DNA from: CAZUHB01 sp964620445
Lineage (GTDB): Bacteria > Planctomycetota > B15-G4 > CAYZWU01
NCBI GenBank assembly: GCA_964620445.1
Contig: CAZUHB010000002.1
Span: forward strand, 62,001-126,000
Direction: 5' to 3'
DNA: 64,000 nt
In this document: positions 33,254 to 41,886 of the stretch, one piece after another
How the letters are laid out: each line of letters begins with the position of its first letter
How positions within the stretch are numbered: position 1 is the first letter of the stretch
Made by a program: the position numbers and the translations under genes
Notes under the pieces: generated by a model
What the model was told of the DNA's origin: nothing
The model's input: the letters and a program-made list of their open reading frames with translations, nothing else
The model's database searches: none

Positions 33254-34636
33254 TTATTTGTCTTCGTCGAGCTTGAACCGACCCTTGTTCTTCTTCCACC
33301 AGTCCTTCCAGCGCGCTCTGTCCCAGCCGATCTCCTGGCCCGTGAGCTTTTGCAGGGACTTGACCAGGTTCGGTGCGAGCCGGCTCATGACGCCCTGCTC
33401 GCCCTTGTAGAGCAGTTCCATGAGAGCGTCGACCGACTTTTTCGAGCGGATCCGGCCGAGCGCGTCGATCTTGAGCCGCGCCATCTTGATTCCCACCATG
33501 CTTTCCCTCTGGTTCCAGAAATCTCCGGCCAGGGCGGGCACAGCCCTCGGATCGCCCAGATCGCCGAGCGCCTTGATGAGAGCCTCATAGACGCCCAGCT
33601 CGCCGTCGTTCGATTTCATCGCCTTGACGAGATGGGGGACCGCCTTGCGGCACCCCATGCGGCCCAGGATGCGGACTCCTTCCTCGCGGACCTTCAGGTC
33701 CTTGTCCCTGAGAACCTTCTTGGCGATCGTCTCCGATGCCTTCTCGTCGCGCGTGGCAGCGAGTTTTCGCGCTCCCGCCAGTTTCTCCGGTGTGCTCCAC
33801 TTGGAGTACTGCTTCTCGAAAGCCTTTATCAGAGCCTTGAGAACGGCGGGATCGACCGCCTCGCCCGCCGGTTTTTGCCCGTTGATATGGAGATATTCGA
33901 TGCTGAACTCGACCATGCTCTCGCCCAGATTCAGGGTCATCCGCGTGGGCAGGAAACAATTGCTCAACTGCCTGAATTCGGAGTAGGTAAACGCCCCCTC
34001 GGCCTCGTTGCCATCGAGACCGCTGATCGTCACGACCTTGCTCTCGAGCCGCAGAATCCCGTCGACCGGCTTGTATGAAGGAACGATGTGGCTCTCCGAG
34101 TCTTCCCGCACCAGTTTGGCGCTCATTACCAGCTTGGTTTCGGGATCGAAGTAGACGGTCCTCTCGTAGCTGTCCTCGGGCAGATTGATCAGCGCCAATC
34201 CCTCGTCGGTCTCCTCGAGCGTGAGCGTTTCGCCCTCGAGCTCCGGAAAGACACTCCCTCCCACGAGATCCTTCCACAATCCACGGAGCGGATCGCGGAT
34301 CAAGTTGTTGTAACGGCCCGGAACCCCTTCGAGCACGATGTCTTCCAGCGTGGGTGTCTCCCACTCGTAGTTGATCGTTACATTGTCGGCGAGCCGGCCC
34401 GCCGGGCCGCGGGCGAGGCTCAACACGCGCAGTTCGATGCCTATCGACTCGACATCGTTCTTGTAGTGGAGTTCGTACCTGCCGCAAACTTCCTCGAAGA
34501 AGGCCTGAGCCGCGTCAACAGGTTCGTCGGTCACGGGTGGTTCTTCGTCTTGCGCCAGAAGACCGGCTATCGGCAGCCATGCGGCCATGAAAGCCGCGAG
34601 GCGCCATGATCTGGCTCCGAGCGATCTACGAGCCAT
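33254..34636 (-). CDS. Exported HEAT-repeat protein
   Basis: 460 residues with an N-terminal signal peptide (LAAFMAAWLPIAGLLAQ). Residues about 25-260 form an uncharacterised beta-rich domain. Residues about 270-440 are HEAT repeats (VREEGVRILGRMGCRKAVPH, VYEALIKALGDLGDPRAVPA). It ends in a WDRARWKDWWKKNKG motif often seen after HEAT repeats in exported proteins of environmental bacteria. Start ATG 34636. Paired with the downstream TPR lipoprotein. Function unknown. Confidence 0.82.
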   Translation of the reverse strand: MARRSLGARSWRLAAFMAAWLPIAGLLAQDEEPPVTDEPVDAAQAFFEEVCGRYELHYKNDVESIGIELRVLSLARGPAGRLADNVTINYEWETPTLEDIVLEGVPGRYNNLIRDPLRGLWKDLVGGSVFPELEGETLTLEETDEGLALINLPEDSYERTVYFDPETKLVMSAKLVREDSESHIVPSYKPVDGILRLESKVVTISGLDGNEAEGAFTYSEFRQLSNCFLPTRMTLNLGESMVEFSIEYLHINGQKPAGEAVDPAVLKALIKAFEKQYSKWSTPEKLAGARKLAATRDEKASETIAKKVLRDKDLKVREEGVRILGRMGCRKAVPHLVKAMKSNDGELGVYEALIKALGDLGDPRAVPALAGDFWNQRESMVGIKMARLKIDALGRIRSKKSVDALMELLYKGEQGVMSRLAPNLVKSLQKLTGQEIGWDRARWKDWWKKNKGRFKLDEDK

Positions 34637-34651
34637 GTTCGTTCTCCCTTC

Positions 34652-34693
34652 CAGCAAATCGCGCTTTCAGCAAATCGCGCTTTCAGCAAATCG
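34652..34693. repeat. Tandem 16-bp repeat, 2.6 copies
   Basis: CAGCAAATCGCGCTTT occurs at 34652-34667 and 34668-34683, followed by the first ten bases at 34684-34693. It lies just upstream of the HEAT-protein start, in the 215-bp gap between this gene and the divergent sulfatase-like gene. A promoter-region repeat; regulatory meaning unknown. Confidence 0.8.
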
Positions 34694-34851
34694 TTTCGGC
34701 CGCTCGGCCGCCGTGACGGCTGCCGGCCGGAGAGTCCATCGACGGTCCGATTATAGTCATACGAGGCCAACCTGTCACGTGGTGACAAGCGGTCGGGCGA
34801 TTCGTCTGCCAGCTCTTGATTTAAGCACCCTCTTAGCGGAATAATAACCTC

Positions 34852-36228
34852 ATGAAGCACTCGATCAAAAAACTGCCTCTCATCTTGATAGCCTTCATCG
34901 CCCTGGTTCTCATCCTCTGCGCGCTCTTCGTCCTGAACGATCCGCCAGACACGAATATCCTGCTCATCGTGGTCGACACGTTGCGCGCCGACCACCTTTC
35001 CTGTTATGGCTGGCCCGAGCGGTCGACACCCAACATCGATCGCCTGGCTGAAGAAGGCATCGTGGCGGAAAACATGATCTGCCAGGTCCCGCAGACCCTG
35101 CCCTCCTTTTGCACGATCCTGACCGGCACCTACCCGTTGACCCACGGTGTACGCGCAAACGGGATCTTCGCTCTTCCTGATGAGGCGCTGACCCTTGCCG
35201 AGATCCTGTCGGACGAGGGGTACGGCACGGCGGCCTTTCTCGCGGGATTTCCACTGGACAGGCTCTTCGGCACGGACCAGGGCTTCGACAGGTACAACGA
35301 CTCGATGCGATCGCACATCCCGATGAAAGGACTGAAAACAGACGACGACGGTTCCTTCCGCTGGCTCGGACATGCGACGGAGAGCTTCGAGAACCGGGCC
35401 GACGTGGTCACCGAGGATGCGATCGCCTGGCTCAGGAAGCGCAGGGAAGGCGGTTTTTTCGAGAGGCGCAAACCGTTCTTCATGATGGTCCACTATTTCG
35501 ATCCTCACCACGACTACTCGCCTCCGGATCGGTTCAGAAATTTCGAACACCCCTACACCGGCGAGGTGGCGTACGTGGACGAGCAGGTGGGCGCTCTTCT
35601 CTCGTCCCTCCGATCACTCGATCTGGAGCGCGACACTCTCGTGGTTTTCACGGCCGATCATGGCGAGTGCCTCGGCGAACAGGGCCGTTACAGCCATCAG
35701 ACTCACGTGGCCGAAGCCGCCATCCGCGTGCCGTTCATCATTCGCATTCCGGGCGACTTTCCTGCCGGCCTACGCGTCGCCGGTCTCTGCCGCTCCGTCG
35801 ACATCCTGCCGACCGTCCTCGAGGCGGTCGAGCTCGACGTGCCCCGGTCAGCCGAGGGGAACTCCCTCCTCGACGGTTTCCGCGCCGGCGCGCTGCCGGA
35901 AGTCAACGGATATTTCGAGACCTGCTGGGGGCGGCTCGAAGGGAAGACGGGCGTCACCCGCCAGGGGCTCACAACGGGATCGTGGAAGCTGGTTCACAAC
36001 TGGAGAGAATCGGACGGAGCGGAATCGCCGGAAGAATTCTTCGAACTCTACGACCTGAGCCAGGATCCGCTGGAAGAAAAAAATCTCGCGCCGATCCGCC
36101 CTGAAAGGCTGCGAGATCTCCGTTCCCTCCTCGAGGAATTCCTGAAAGAGCATCCCCCTGGGAACCCTGATGTGGTCACGCCTGACGACGCGGCCCGCGA
36201 GAAGCTCGAAAAACTCGGATATTCGTGA
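34852..36228 (+). CDS. Sulfatase/alkaline-phosphatase superfamily protein, membrane-anchored, Thr in place of Cys/Ser
   Basis: 458 residues with one N-terminal membrane helix and the rest outside. Metal ligands of the superfamily are visible in LLIVVDTLRADHLSCYG and FTADHGECLGEQGRYSHQ. At the nucleophile, the sulfatase CxPSR motif reads T-L-P-S-F in QTLPSFCTILTGTYPLTHG, so no formylglycine can form. A threonine nucleophile is used by phosphotransferases such as LtaS, so this may transfer or cleave a phosphorus ester instead. It heads a plus-strand operon with the next gene, a glycosyltransferase and XdhC-like genes. Confidence 0.82.
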   Translation: MKHSIKKLPLILIAFIALVLILCALFVLNDPPDTNILLIVVDTLRADHLSCYGWPERSTPNIDRLAEEGIVAENMICQVPQTLPSFCTILTGTYPLTHGVRANGIFALPDEALTLAEILSDEGYGTAAFLAGFPLDRLFGTDQGFDRYNDSMRSHIPMKGLKTDDDGSFRWLGHATESFENRADVVTEDAIAWLRKRREGGFFERRKPFFMMVHYFDPHHDYSPPDRFRNFEHPYTGEVAYVDEQVGALLSSLRSLDLERDTLVVFTADHGECLGEQGRYSHQTHVAEAAIRVPFIIRIPGDFPAGLRVAGLCRSVDILPTVLEAVELDVPRSAEGNSLLDGFRAGALPEVNGYFETCWGRLEGKTGVTRQGLTTGSWKLVHNWRESDGAESPEEFFELYDLSQDPLEEKNLAPIRPERLRDLRSLLEEFLKEHPPGNPDVVTPDDAAREKLEKLGYS

Positions 36229-36319
36229 TCCTCTAGGCTGTTGATTTGATTCAACTCTGTTGGGAAGATATTCTTCGGACCGACGTTGCTTTCTCGAACG
36301 TTCCCCGGAATCTATTGCG

Positions 36320-37762
36320 ATGGTGCAGACGAACCCAATGCGACCCCTGAAGATCCTGCTCGTTCTCGTCGCTCTCCTGCCGTCGCTGTGCGCGCTCCTC
36401 GGCAGCTGCGGGCACGAGGCGAAACGGCCGAATATTCTGCTCATCACTCTCGACACGACCCGCAGAGACCGCCTCTCCTGCTACGGTTACGAACGCAACA
36501 CCTCGCCCAACCTCGACCGTCTCGCCGCGGAGGGTGTTCTTTTCGAAAACTGCGTGGCCATGACCTCGTGGACGCTGCCGTCGCACGCATCGCTTTTCAC
36601 CGGTCTCTATCCGTCCACCCATGGAGCTCACTACAACGAAAGAGCCGAGCTTTCCCTGAACCGCGTGGTCAGCGGCCCGAAGGCGTCGATGGGCGAACTC
36701 GACAACTACCGGGCCAACGGGCTCAGCGCGGATGCGTTCACCCTGGCGGAGGTCCTGACCGAGGAGGGTTACGCCACGGGCGGCATCGGCTCGGGGCCCT
36801 GGCTGAAACCGGTTTTCGGTCTGGCGCAGGGTTTTTCATACTATGACTGCAACGTCGATTCTGGATCGGGGCGGACTGCCGACATGGTCAACAACCTGGC
36901 CTTCCCATTTCTCAGAGAACGGGCCGCGTCGGCGAGCGAGGGAGGTGGGCAGCCCTTCTTTCTCTTTCTCAACTATTTCGATCCCCATTTTCCCTACACG
37001 CCGCCTCAAGATCTGCGGTTTCTCTTCTGCGACGAACGGCTCGCCCGGTCCGCGCAACGCGACAAGGCGCTCGAAAGCAGGTACCGCAACGCCCAGTACG
37101 ATAGCGAGATCGTTTTCATGGATCGGGCGATCGGCTCCCTCTTCGAGGAGCTGAAGCGGCTCGGCTTCTGGGACGACACGTGGATCATCGTCACCTCCGA
37201 CCATGGCGAGCTGATCGGCGAAAAAGGTCTGAACGGCCACGGTTTTTCCCTCTGCGAGAAGACGCTGCGCATTCCGCTGATCGTCAAGTATCCCAGGGGA
37301 TGGAAGGCGGAGCCCGACCGGTCGGAGATGGTCCAGCTCGTCAACATCATGCCCACCATCTTGAACAGCCTGGAGATCAACCCCGTTGCGCCGATGGACG
37401 CCCCCCCCATCGGTCAAACCGGGGATCTGGCCGTGGCCGAGCTCTACAAAAACCTGGGAAAGGTCAAGGCCGGGGCCGGCCGGGACGGTGAGCGGTACGA
37501 CAGGGACTTGAAGGCGATTTACATGAAAGGCTTCAAGCTGATCGTTTCGACACGCGACAACGATCCAGACGCGGGTCTTTTCGATCTTAGCGCCGATCCA
37601 GACGAAATTAACAACCTTTCAAAAGAACGCCCCCAACTATTCCGATATATAAATAAAGCTCTATATCAATGGGCCGAGTCGCTCGGTGAGCCGCTCCGTC
37701 CCTTGACCGTGAACGGAATCGATGAAGCGACTGAGGAACAGCTGAGAGCACTCGGGTACTGA
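36320..37762 (+). CDS. Sulfatase/alkaline-phosphatase superfamily lipoprotein, Thr nucleophile position
   Basis: About 480 residues, from ATG 36320 (or 36338). A lipobox at LLGSC anchors it. LLITLDTTRRDRLSCYG and TSDHGELIGEKGLNGHG carry metal ligands. The nucleophile motif is SWTLPSHASLFTGLYPSTHG, again Thr in place of Cys or Ser and His in place of Arg. It is a distant paralogue of the upstream gene, 92 bp away, and ends 26 bp before the glycosyltransferase gene. Both enzymes may act on the same surface polymer. Confidence 0.82.
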   Translation: MVQTNPMRPLKILLVLVALLPSLCALLGSCGHEAKRPNILLITLDTTRRDRLSCYGYERNTSPNLDRLAAEGVLFENCVAMTSWTLPSHASLFTGLYPSTHGAHYNERAELSLNRVVSGPKASMGELDNYRANGLSADAFTLAEVLTEEGYATGGIGSGPWLKPVFGLAQGFSYYDCNVDSGSGRTADMVNNLAFPFLRERAASASEGGGQPFFLFLNYFDPHFPYTPPQDLRFLFCDERLARSAQRDKALESRYRNAQYDSEIVFMDRAIGSLFEELKRLGFWDDTWIIVTSDHGELIGEKGLNGHGFSLCEKTLRIPLIVKYPRGWKAEPDRSEMVQLVNIMPTILNSLEINPVAPMDAPPIGQTGDLAVAELYKNLGKVKAGAGRDGERYDRDLKAIYMKGFKLIVSTRDNDPDAGLFDLSADPDEINNLSKERPQLFRYINKALYQWAESLGEPLRPLTVNGIDEATEEQLRALGY

Positions 37763-37788
37763 GAAACGGTTTTTAGGAGAATTCCTTC

Positions 37789-40539
37789 TTGACCTTCCAG
37801 GTGAAAGCACGCGGATTCGAGATCTTGGCTCTTGCTATCATCCTTCTCAGCCTGACGTTATGTTATTTCTCACTCGACGTGACCTCTGCCACTTACGATG
37901 AGCCCAATTACCTCGAGGCATCCAAACGGATCTCCGATTCCTTCGATTTTTCGAAGCGCATCACGGTTTTTCACCCGCCCCTCACCTACTGGATCAATGG
38001 GCTGCTTCTCGACTGGGCGCCACAGGGAGACATGGCCGGCGAGTTGCGTACCACGCGCATCGCCGGGCTGCTTCTCTTTTTTCTGGTGACGGAGATTCTC
38101 GTCTTTCTCTGGGCGCGCAAGCTCTACGGAGCCGCCGGAGGGCTCCTGGCGCTCGGACTCTTTGCTTTCTGCCCCCTGGTCATGGCCCACGCACGCCTGG
38201 CCACCACCGACATGGCCGCGTGCTGCACTTTTTTTGCAGCCACCTTCGCCCTCTGGGGAATTTTCAGGCGCCCGACGATTCTGGCGACGATCGTTGCGGG
38301 GCTTCTGCTCGGTGCGGCGCTCCTCGCGAAATACTCCACGATCCTGCTGATTCCGATCGCCATCTTCCTGTTCAGCATGGCGATGGAAAGCCGCCGCAAG
38401 CAAAAGCAGCGGGCGCGCAAAAAGGGCGTGATCGAGCCGGGAAGCGCCATACCCACCGGCCCCCGCCCTCCGGTCGTACCTTCTATCCTCGCCCTGGCCG
38501 TGGGGCTTCTGGTTCTGGCGGCCGGCTACAAATTCGAAGGTCTCTTTCAGCCGCTCTCGTCCCTCACCTTCCAGAGCGACTTTTTCGAGATCCTCGCCTC
38601 GATCCCCGGGCTGAACGCCATCCCGCTCCCCGTACCGCAGCACTACCTCGAGGGGATCGACTTTCAAAAGCAGATATCCGAGACGGGTTTCACCTCCTTC
38701 CTGCTCGGCGAAAAATACTTTCGCGGCGTCTGGTACTACTACCCGGTCTGCTTCCTGCTCAAGATGCCGATCCCTTTCATGATCCTCATCGTCATGGGCG
38801 CCTGGGAGCTCTTCAGACGGAAAAGGGTGGTACACTTCGAACGGCTCTTCACCGTCGTGCCCGCCTTGCTCTTCTTTGTCTATCTCGTCTATCCCAACAC
38901 CTCCAACGCCGGCTTCCGCTATGCCATGCCCGTGATTCCTTTTCTCGCCGTGCTGGCCGGCGCCGCCCTGCGGACAAGGGGGGTCGGCGACAAACCGGTC
39001 CGCAAGAAAACGGATGAAGACGGGATCAACAGGCGCTCACCGATCGTCATGCCCATCGCGCTGAAGAACAAGCTCGGCAACACGCCGCTGCTGAACAATC
39101 TCGGCTCCCTCAACGTGAACCTCGCCGTGCAACCGGCCTCCGCGGAGCAAAAGAGCGGTGCCGCTCCACCGGAGGAGAGCGGAGCCGATGGCGAACCGGA
39201 AAGCGGCGATCAAGACGCGGCGTCCGGATCGAAGGCGGCGGGATGGTCCAGATGGTGGCGCCCTGCGCTGGTTGGCGCGCTCTCGATCTGGCTTGCGATC
39301 TCCGTCGTGATCGCCCACCCCTACTACCTGGCATGGCACAACGAGCTCGCCGGCGGTTCGTCCAACGCTTACCGTATCTTCGCGGGATCCGATCTCGACT
39401 GGGGCCAGGACCAGGAAGCAGCGCGGAAATACTGGAAGAGCCTGGGCGATGTCGAAAATCGTTTTCTCTGCCCGGGCATCCTGCCGGTGACGGGAAAGAT
39501 CCTCATCAACGCGAACGAGCTGAACGATTGCCTGAGACCGCGCGACGTTCATGCCTGGCTCAGGCTGTTCGATCCGATCGAGTCGATCGGCCACACCTGG
39601 TTCGTCTTCTCGCTCAACCTGGACATCTTCCGTCATCGGGCGGAGAGCGATCCCGAGAATCTGACCGCCTGCTTCGCTCTCGCCGGTGCGCTTCTCGCCG
39701 AGGGAAGGCACAAGGACTGCCGCGAGGAACTCGACCGCGGATTCGGCCTGAAACCGGACGATGGCCGCCTCCTCTTTGTCGAGGGGATACTCGAGAACCG
39801 CTCGAACAGGAAAAGCGAAGCGATCGATTCGCTGCAGCAAGCCGTTGTCGCCGCCCCGGGATTACTCGAGGCCTACTTGCCGCTCCGCCTCCTGCTCATC
39901 CGCGCCGGCCGCGACCGCACGGAAGAAAAAATTCATCGCGCCATGATCGAGGCCGAGATCGGCCAATCCCACGTGACGCCCTACACGCCCAGCAGAAGCG
40001 ACCTCGAAAAGAGAGCCTCTGACGGCAGGGCGACGATCGAGGAGCTCTGCACCCTGACCGTGCTCGCCTGGTGCGACAGCGATCTGGCCGAGAGTTTTCG
40101 CCATGCGCGCGCGGCCGTGGCAATGGACGGAGACAACATACAGGCGCTGGGGAACCTCCTTTTTCTGGTCACACAAAATCCGATGGGCGCCGGTTCCTAT
40201 CTCGAAGCGCTGAGCCTTCTTGCCCAGATCGAATCGCTTCAAGGAAAAACGAAATCCCATTCAACGCCGATCCTTCGCGTCGGGAACGACCGGATCGTGT
40301 TCGGTCCCATCCTCACCTTTCCACCCCCGTCGAGGGCCCAGGTCGAGGCCCGCTTTCTGTTGAAGCGCGAACGGCCCTTCGAGGTCAAGGAGCTGATCAT
40401 CACGGTGCGGGCACTCCTTGCCGAGATGCGCCTTGCCGAGGCCCAGATCCTGGTCTATGAAGGGATGAAGCGCTTTCCCGAAAACAGGGACATCCGCCAG
40501 CTCAATTACTACCTCGAACAGCAGGAACGGGGGATATAG
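37789..40539 (+). CDS. Large PMT/ArnT-type glycosyltransferase with TPR C-terminus
   Basis: 916 residues from TTG 37789 behind AGGAGA. Residues about 10-380 hold membrane helices with the donor-loop DEPNYLEASKRI and ITVFHPPLTYWINGLLLDW. A disordered loop of about 95 residues (VGDKPVRKKTDEDGINRRSP onward) is inserted before the last helix (ALVGALSIWLAISVVIAHPY). FAGSDLDWGQDQEAARKYW follows, then TPR-like repeats from about residue 620. It is not closely similar to the 4-8 kb pair. Likely a surface glycan or lipid modifier working with the two sulfatase-like proteins. Confidence 0.8.
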   Translation: MTFQVKARGFEILALAIILLSLTLCYFSLDVTSATYDEPNYLEASKRISDSFDFSKRITVFHPPLTYWINGLLLDWAPQGDMAGELRTTRIAGLLLFFLVTEILVFLWARKLYGAAGGLLALGLFAFCPLVMAHARLATTDMAACCTFFAATFALWGIFRRPTILATIVAGLLLGAALLAKYSTILLIPIAIFLFSMAMESRRKQKQRARKKGVIEPGSAIPTGPRPPVVPSILALAVGLLVLAAGYKFEGLFQPLSSLTFQSDFFEILASIPGLNAIPLPVPQHYLEGIDFQKQISETGFTSFLLGEKYFRGVWYYYPVCFLLKMPIPFMILIVMGAWELFRRKRVVHFERLFTVVPALLFFVYLVYPNTSNAGFRYAMPVIPFLAVLAGAALRTRGVGDKPVRKKTDEDGINRRSPIVMPIALKNKLGNTPLLNNLGSLNVNLAVQPASAEQKSGAAPPEESGADGEPESGDQDAASGSKAAGWSRWWRPALVGALSIWLAISVVIAHPYYLAWHNELAGGSSNAYRIFAGSDLDWGQDQEAARKYWKSLGDVENRFLCPGILPVTGKILINANELNDCLRPRDVHAWLRLFDPIESIGHTWFVFSLNLDIFRHRAESDPENLTACFALAGALLAEGRHKDCREELDRGFGLKPDDGRLLFVEGILENRSNRKSEAIDSLQQAVVAAPGLLEAYLPLRLLLIRAGRDRTEEKIHRAMIEAEIGQSHVTPYTPSRSDLEKRASDGRATIEELCTLTVLAWCDSDLAESFRHARAAVAMDGDNIQALGNLLFLVTQNPMGAGSYLEALSLLAQIESLQGKTKSHSTPILRVGNDRIVFGPILTFPPPSRAQVEARFLLKRERPFEVKELIITVRALLAEMRLAEAQILVYEGMKRFPENRDIRQLNYYLEQQERGI

Positions 40540-40554
40540 CCCCCGCAACGCGTC

Positions 40555-41358
40555 ATGAATCACAAAGAGATGATCGCCGAGATCAACAGGCTCCTTGACG
40601 AGGCGGAGCCGATCGTTCTGGCCAAGGTCATCGGCGCGCGCAACGCGGACCTCGCGCCCGGGGACGGTTGGCTCATTCGGTCGGACGGCGGTCTGGAGAG
40701 CGTCCGCGCCAACGGGGAAGAAACCCGCACCGAGGGGGAATTGAAGAACTTTCTCATCGGCGAAGCGGGCAGATCGCTCGAGAGCAGGCAGCCCGTGACC
40801 TGTCGCTTCACCGAGGGTGCGGTCGAGGTGGAGCTCTTCCTCCTGCCCCTCGCCGCCCCTGATTCGCTCGTCATCGCCGGAGCCGGACACATCGCCGTTC
40901 CCCTGGCCGACATGGCCGCCCAGGCCGGTTTTCGAGTGACCGTGATCGACGACCGCGAGGATTTCGCCGTGGCCGAGAATTTCCCCAGGGCGGCGGAGGT
41001 CAAGGCCGCGCCCTTCTCGCAAGCCCTCGGCGCCCTGCAAGGCGGGCCGTCCGCCTACGTGGTCATCATCACCCGCGGCCACCGCCACGACCGGGAAAGC
41101 CTGGAGGCGGTGCTCGACAAATCCCTGGCCTACATCGGCATGATCGGCAGCCGCCGCCGGGTGACGGCGGTGTTGGGACTTCTTCGCGAGTGTGGAGTGC
41201 CGCGGGAGAAACTGAACCGGATCCACTCCCCCATCGGCCTCGACATCGGCTCGCAGACGCCGGCCGAGATAGCGGTGAGTATCCTGGCCGAACTCATCGC
41301 CGTCAGGCGGCGCGGCACCTCGCCCCTGTCGCTCTCGCGAAAGGAGAGAAAGCCATGA
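40555..41358 (+). CDS. XdhC-like protein, Rossmann (C-terminal) domain
   Basis: 267 residues. The XdhC Rossmann motif LVIAGAGHIAVPLADMAAQAG is followed by VTVIDDREDFA, VVIITRGHRHDRESLEAVL, YIGMIGSRRRVTAV and IHSPIGLDIGSQTPAEIAVS. Proteins of this family insert sulfur into molybdenum cofactor for xanthine-dehydrogenase-type enzymes. It overlaps the next gene by 4 bp. No molybdenum hydroxylase lies in the window, so its client is unknown. Confidence 0.88.
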   Translation: MNHKEMIAEINRLLDEAEPIVLAKVIGARNADLAPGDGWLIRSDGGLESVRANGEETRTEGELKNFLIGEAGRSLESRQPVTCRFTEGAVEVELFLLPLAAPDSLVIAGAGHIAVPLADMAAQAGFRVTVIDDREDFAVAENFPRAAEVKAAPFSQALGALQGGPSAYVVIITRGHRHDRESLEAVLDKSLAYIGMIGSRRRVTAVLGLLRECGVPREKLNRIHSPIGLDIGSQTPAEIAVSILAELIAVRRRGTSPLSLSRKERKP

Positions 41359-41702
41359 TGGCCCGGCGGAAAGAAGAGCCCACCAACTGGTCCGGATTTT
41401 TCCGTGAAGTCGAACGATCGCTGAACAACGGCATCCCGACAGCGCTCGCCACGATCGTGGAGGCGTCGGGATCGACGCCGCAGAAACCGGGCGCCATGAT
41501 GGCGGTCTGTGCGAATGGGCAGACGATCGGCACCGTGGGCGGGGGATGCGTCGAGGGCACGGTCAAGTCCGCATGCCTCGAGGCGCTGCTCCGGTCGGGC
41601 GGGGCGTGCGTCATCGACGTGTCTCTCACCGACGACATCGGCGCAGAAGAGGGCGACGTTTGCGGCGGCTCGATGAGGATCCTGATCGAACCCCTCGTCT
41701 GA
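41355..41702 (+). CDS. XdhC-like protein, N-terminal CoxI-type domain as a separate gene
   Basis: 115 residues starting at ATG 41355 behind AAGGAGAG. ALATIVEASGSTPQKPGAMM and GTVGGGCVEGTVKSACLEAL match the N-terminal XdhC_CoxI domain, which in most XdhC proteins precedes the Rossmann domain on one chain. Here the order is reversed and the chain is split at an ATGA overlap. It ends with DVCGGSMRILIEPLV. The two products probably form one functional unit. Confidence 0.85.
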   Translation: MMARRKEEPTNWSGFFREVERSLNNGIPTALATIVEASGSTPQKPGAMMAVCANGQTIGTVGGGCVEGTVKSACLEALLRSGGACVIDVSLTDDIGAEEGDVCGGSMRILIEPLV

Positions 41703-41800
41703 ACCCTTTTGTCCCTCTCTCATAGAGCTTATCCGTGCTAAACTCCGTCCACGATTCGTGTCGATAACAACTGAAACCGTTTACCGGTCGATTCAATCGG

Positions 41801-41828
41801 TTGACCGATTCCGGCGGCTGAGTATGAT
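41801..41828 (+). promoter_or_regulatory. Sigma70-type promoter upstream of the DUF6786-like lipoprotein gene
   Basis: TTGACC (41801-41806), 16-bp spacer, TATGAT (41823-41828). It lies about 60 bp before the start at 41887, which has AGAGGAG as ribosome-binding site. The 184-bp gap before the gene otherwise holds nothing I recognise. Confidence 0.65.
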
Positions 41829-41886
41829 ACCCTGCTGGCGATGAAGAAGGGCTGTCCCGAGATTGGCTCGTTAGAGGAGAAACTGC

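Noticed and set aside
34816..34845. TTGATT-18-AATAAT promoter before the first sulfatase-like gene
   Set aside because: It would put the start of transcription at or after the ATG at 34852; a leaderless message is unlikely and the boxes are weak.
34852..37762. Annotation as true sulfatases releasing sulfate for respiration
   Set aside because: The formylglycine Cys or Ser is Thr in both proteins.
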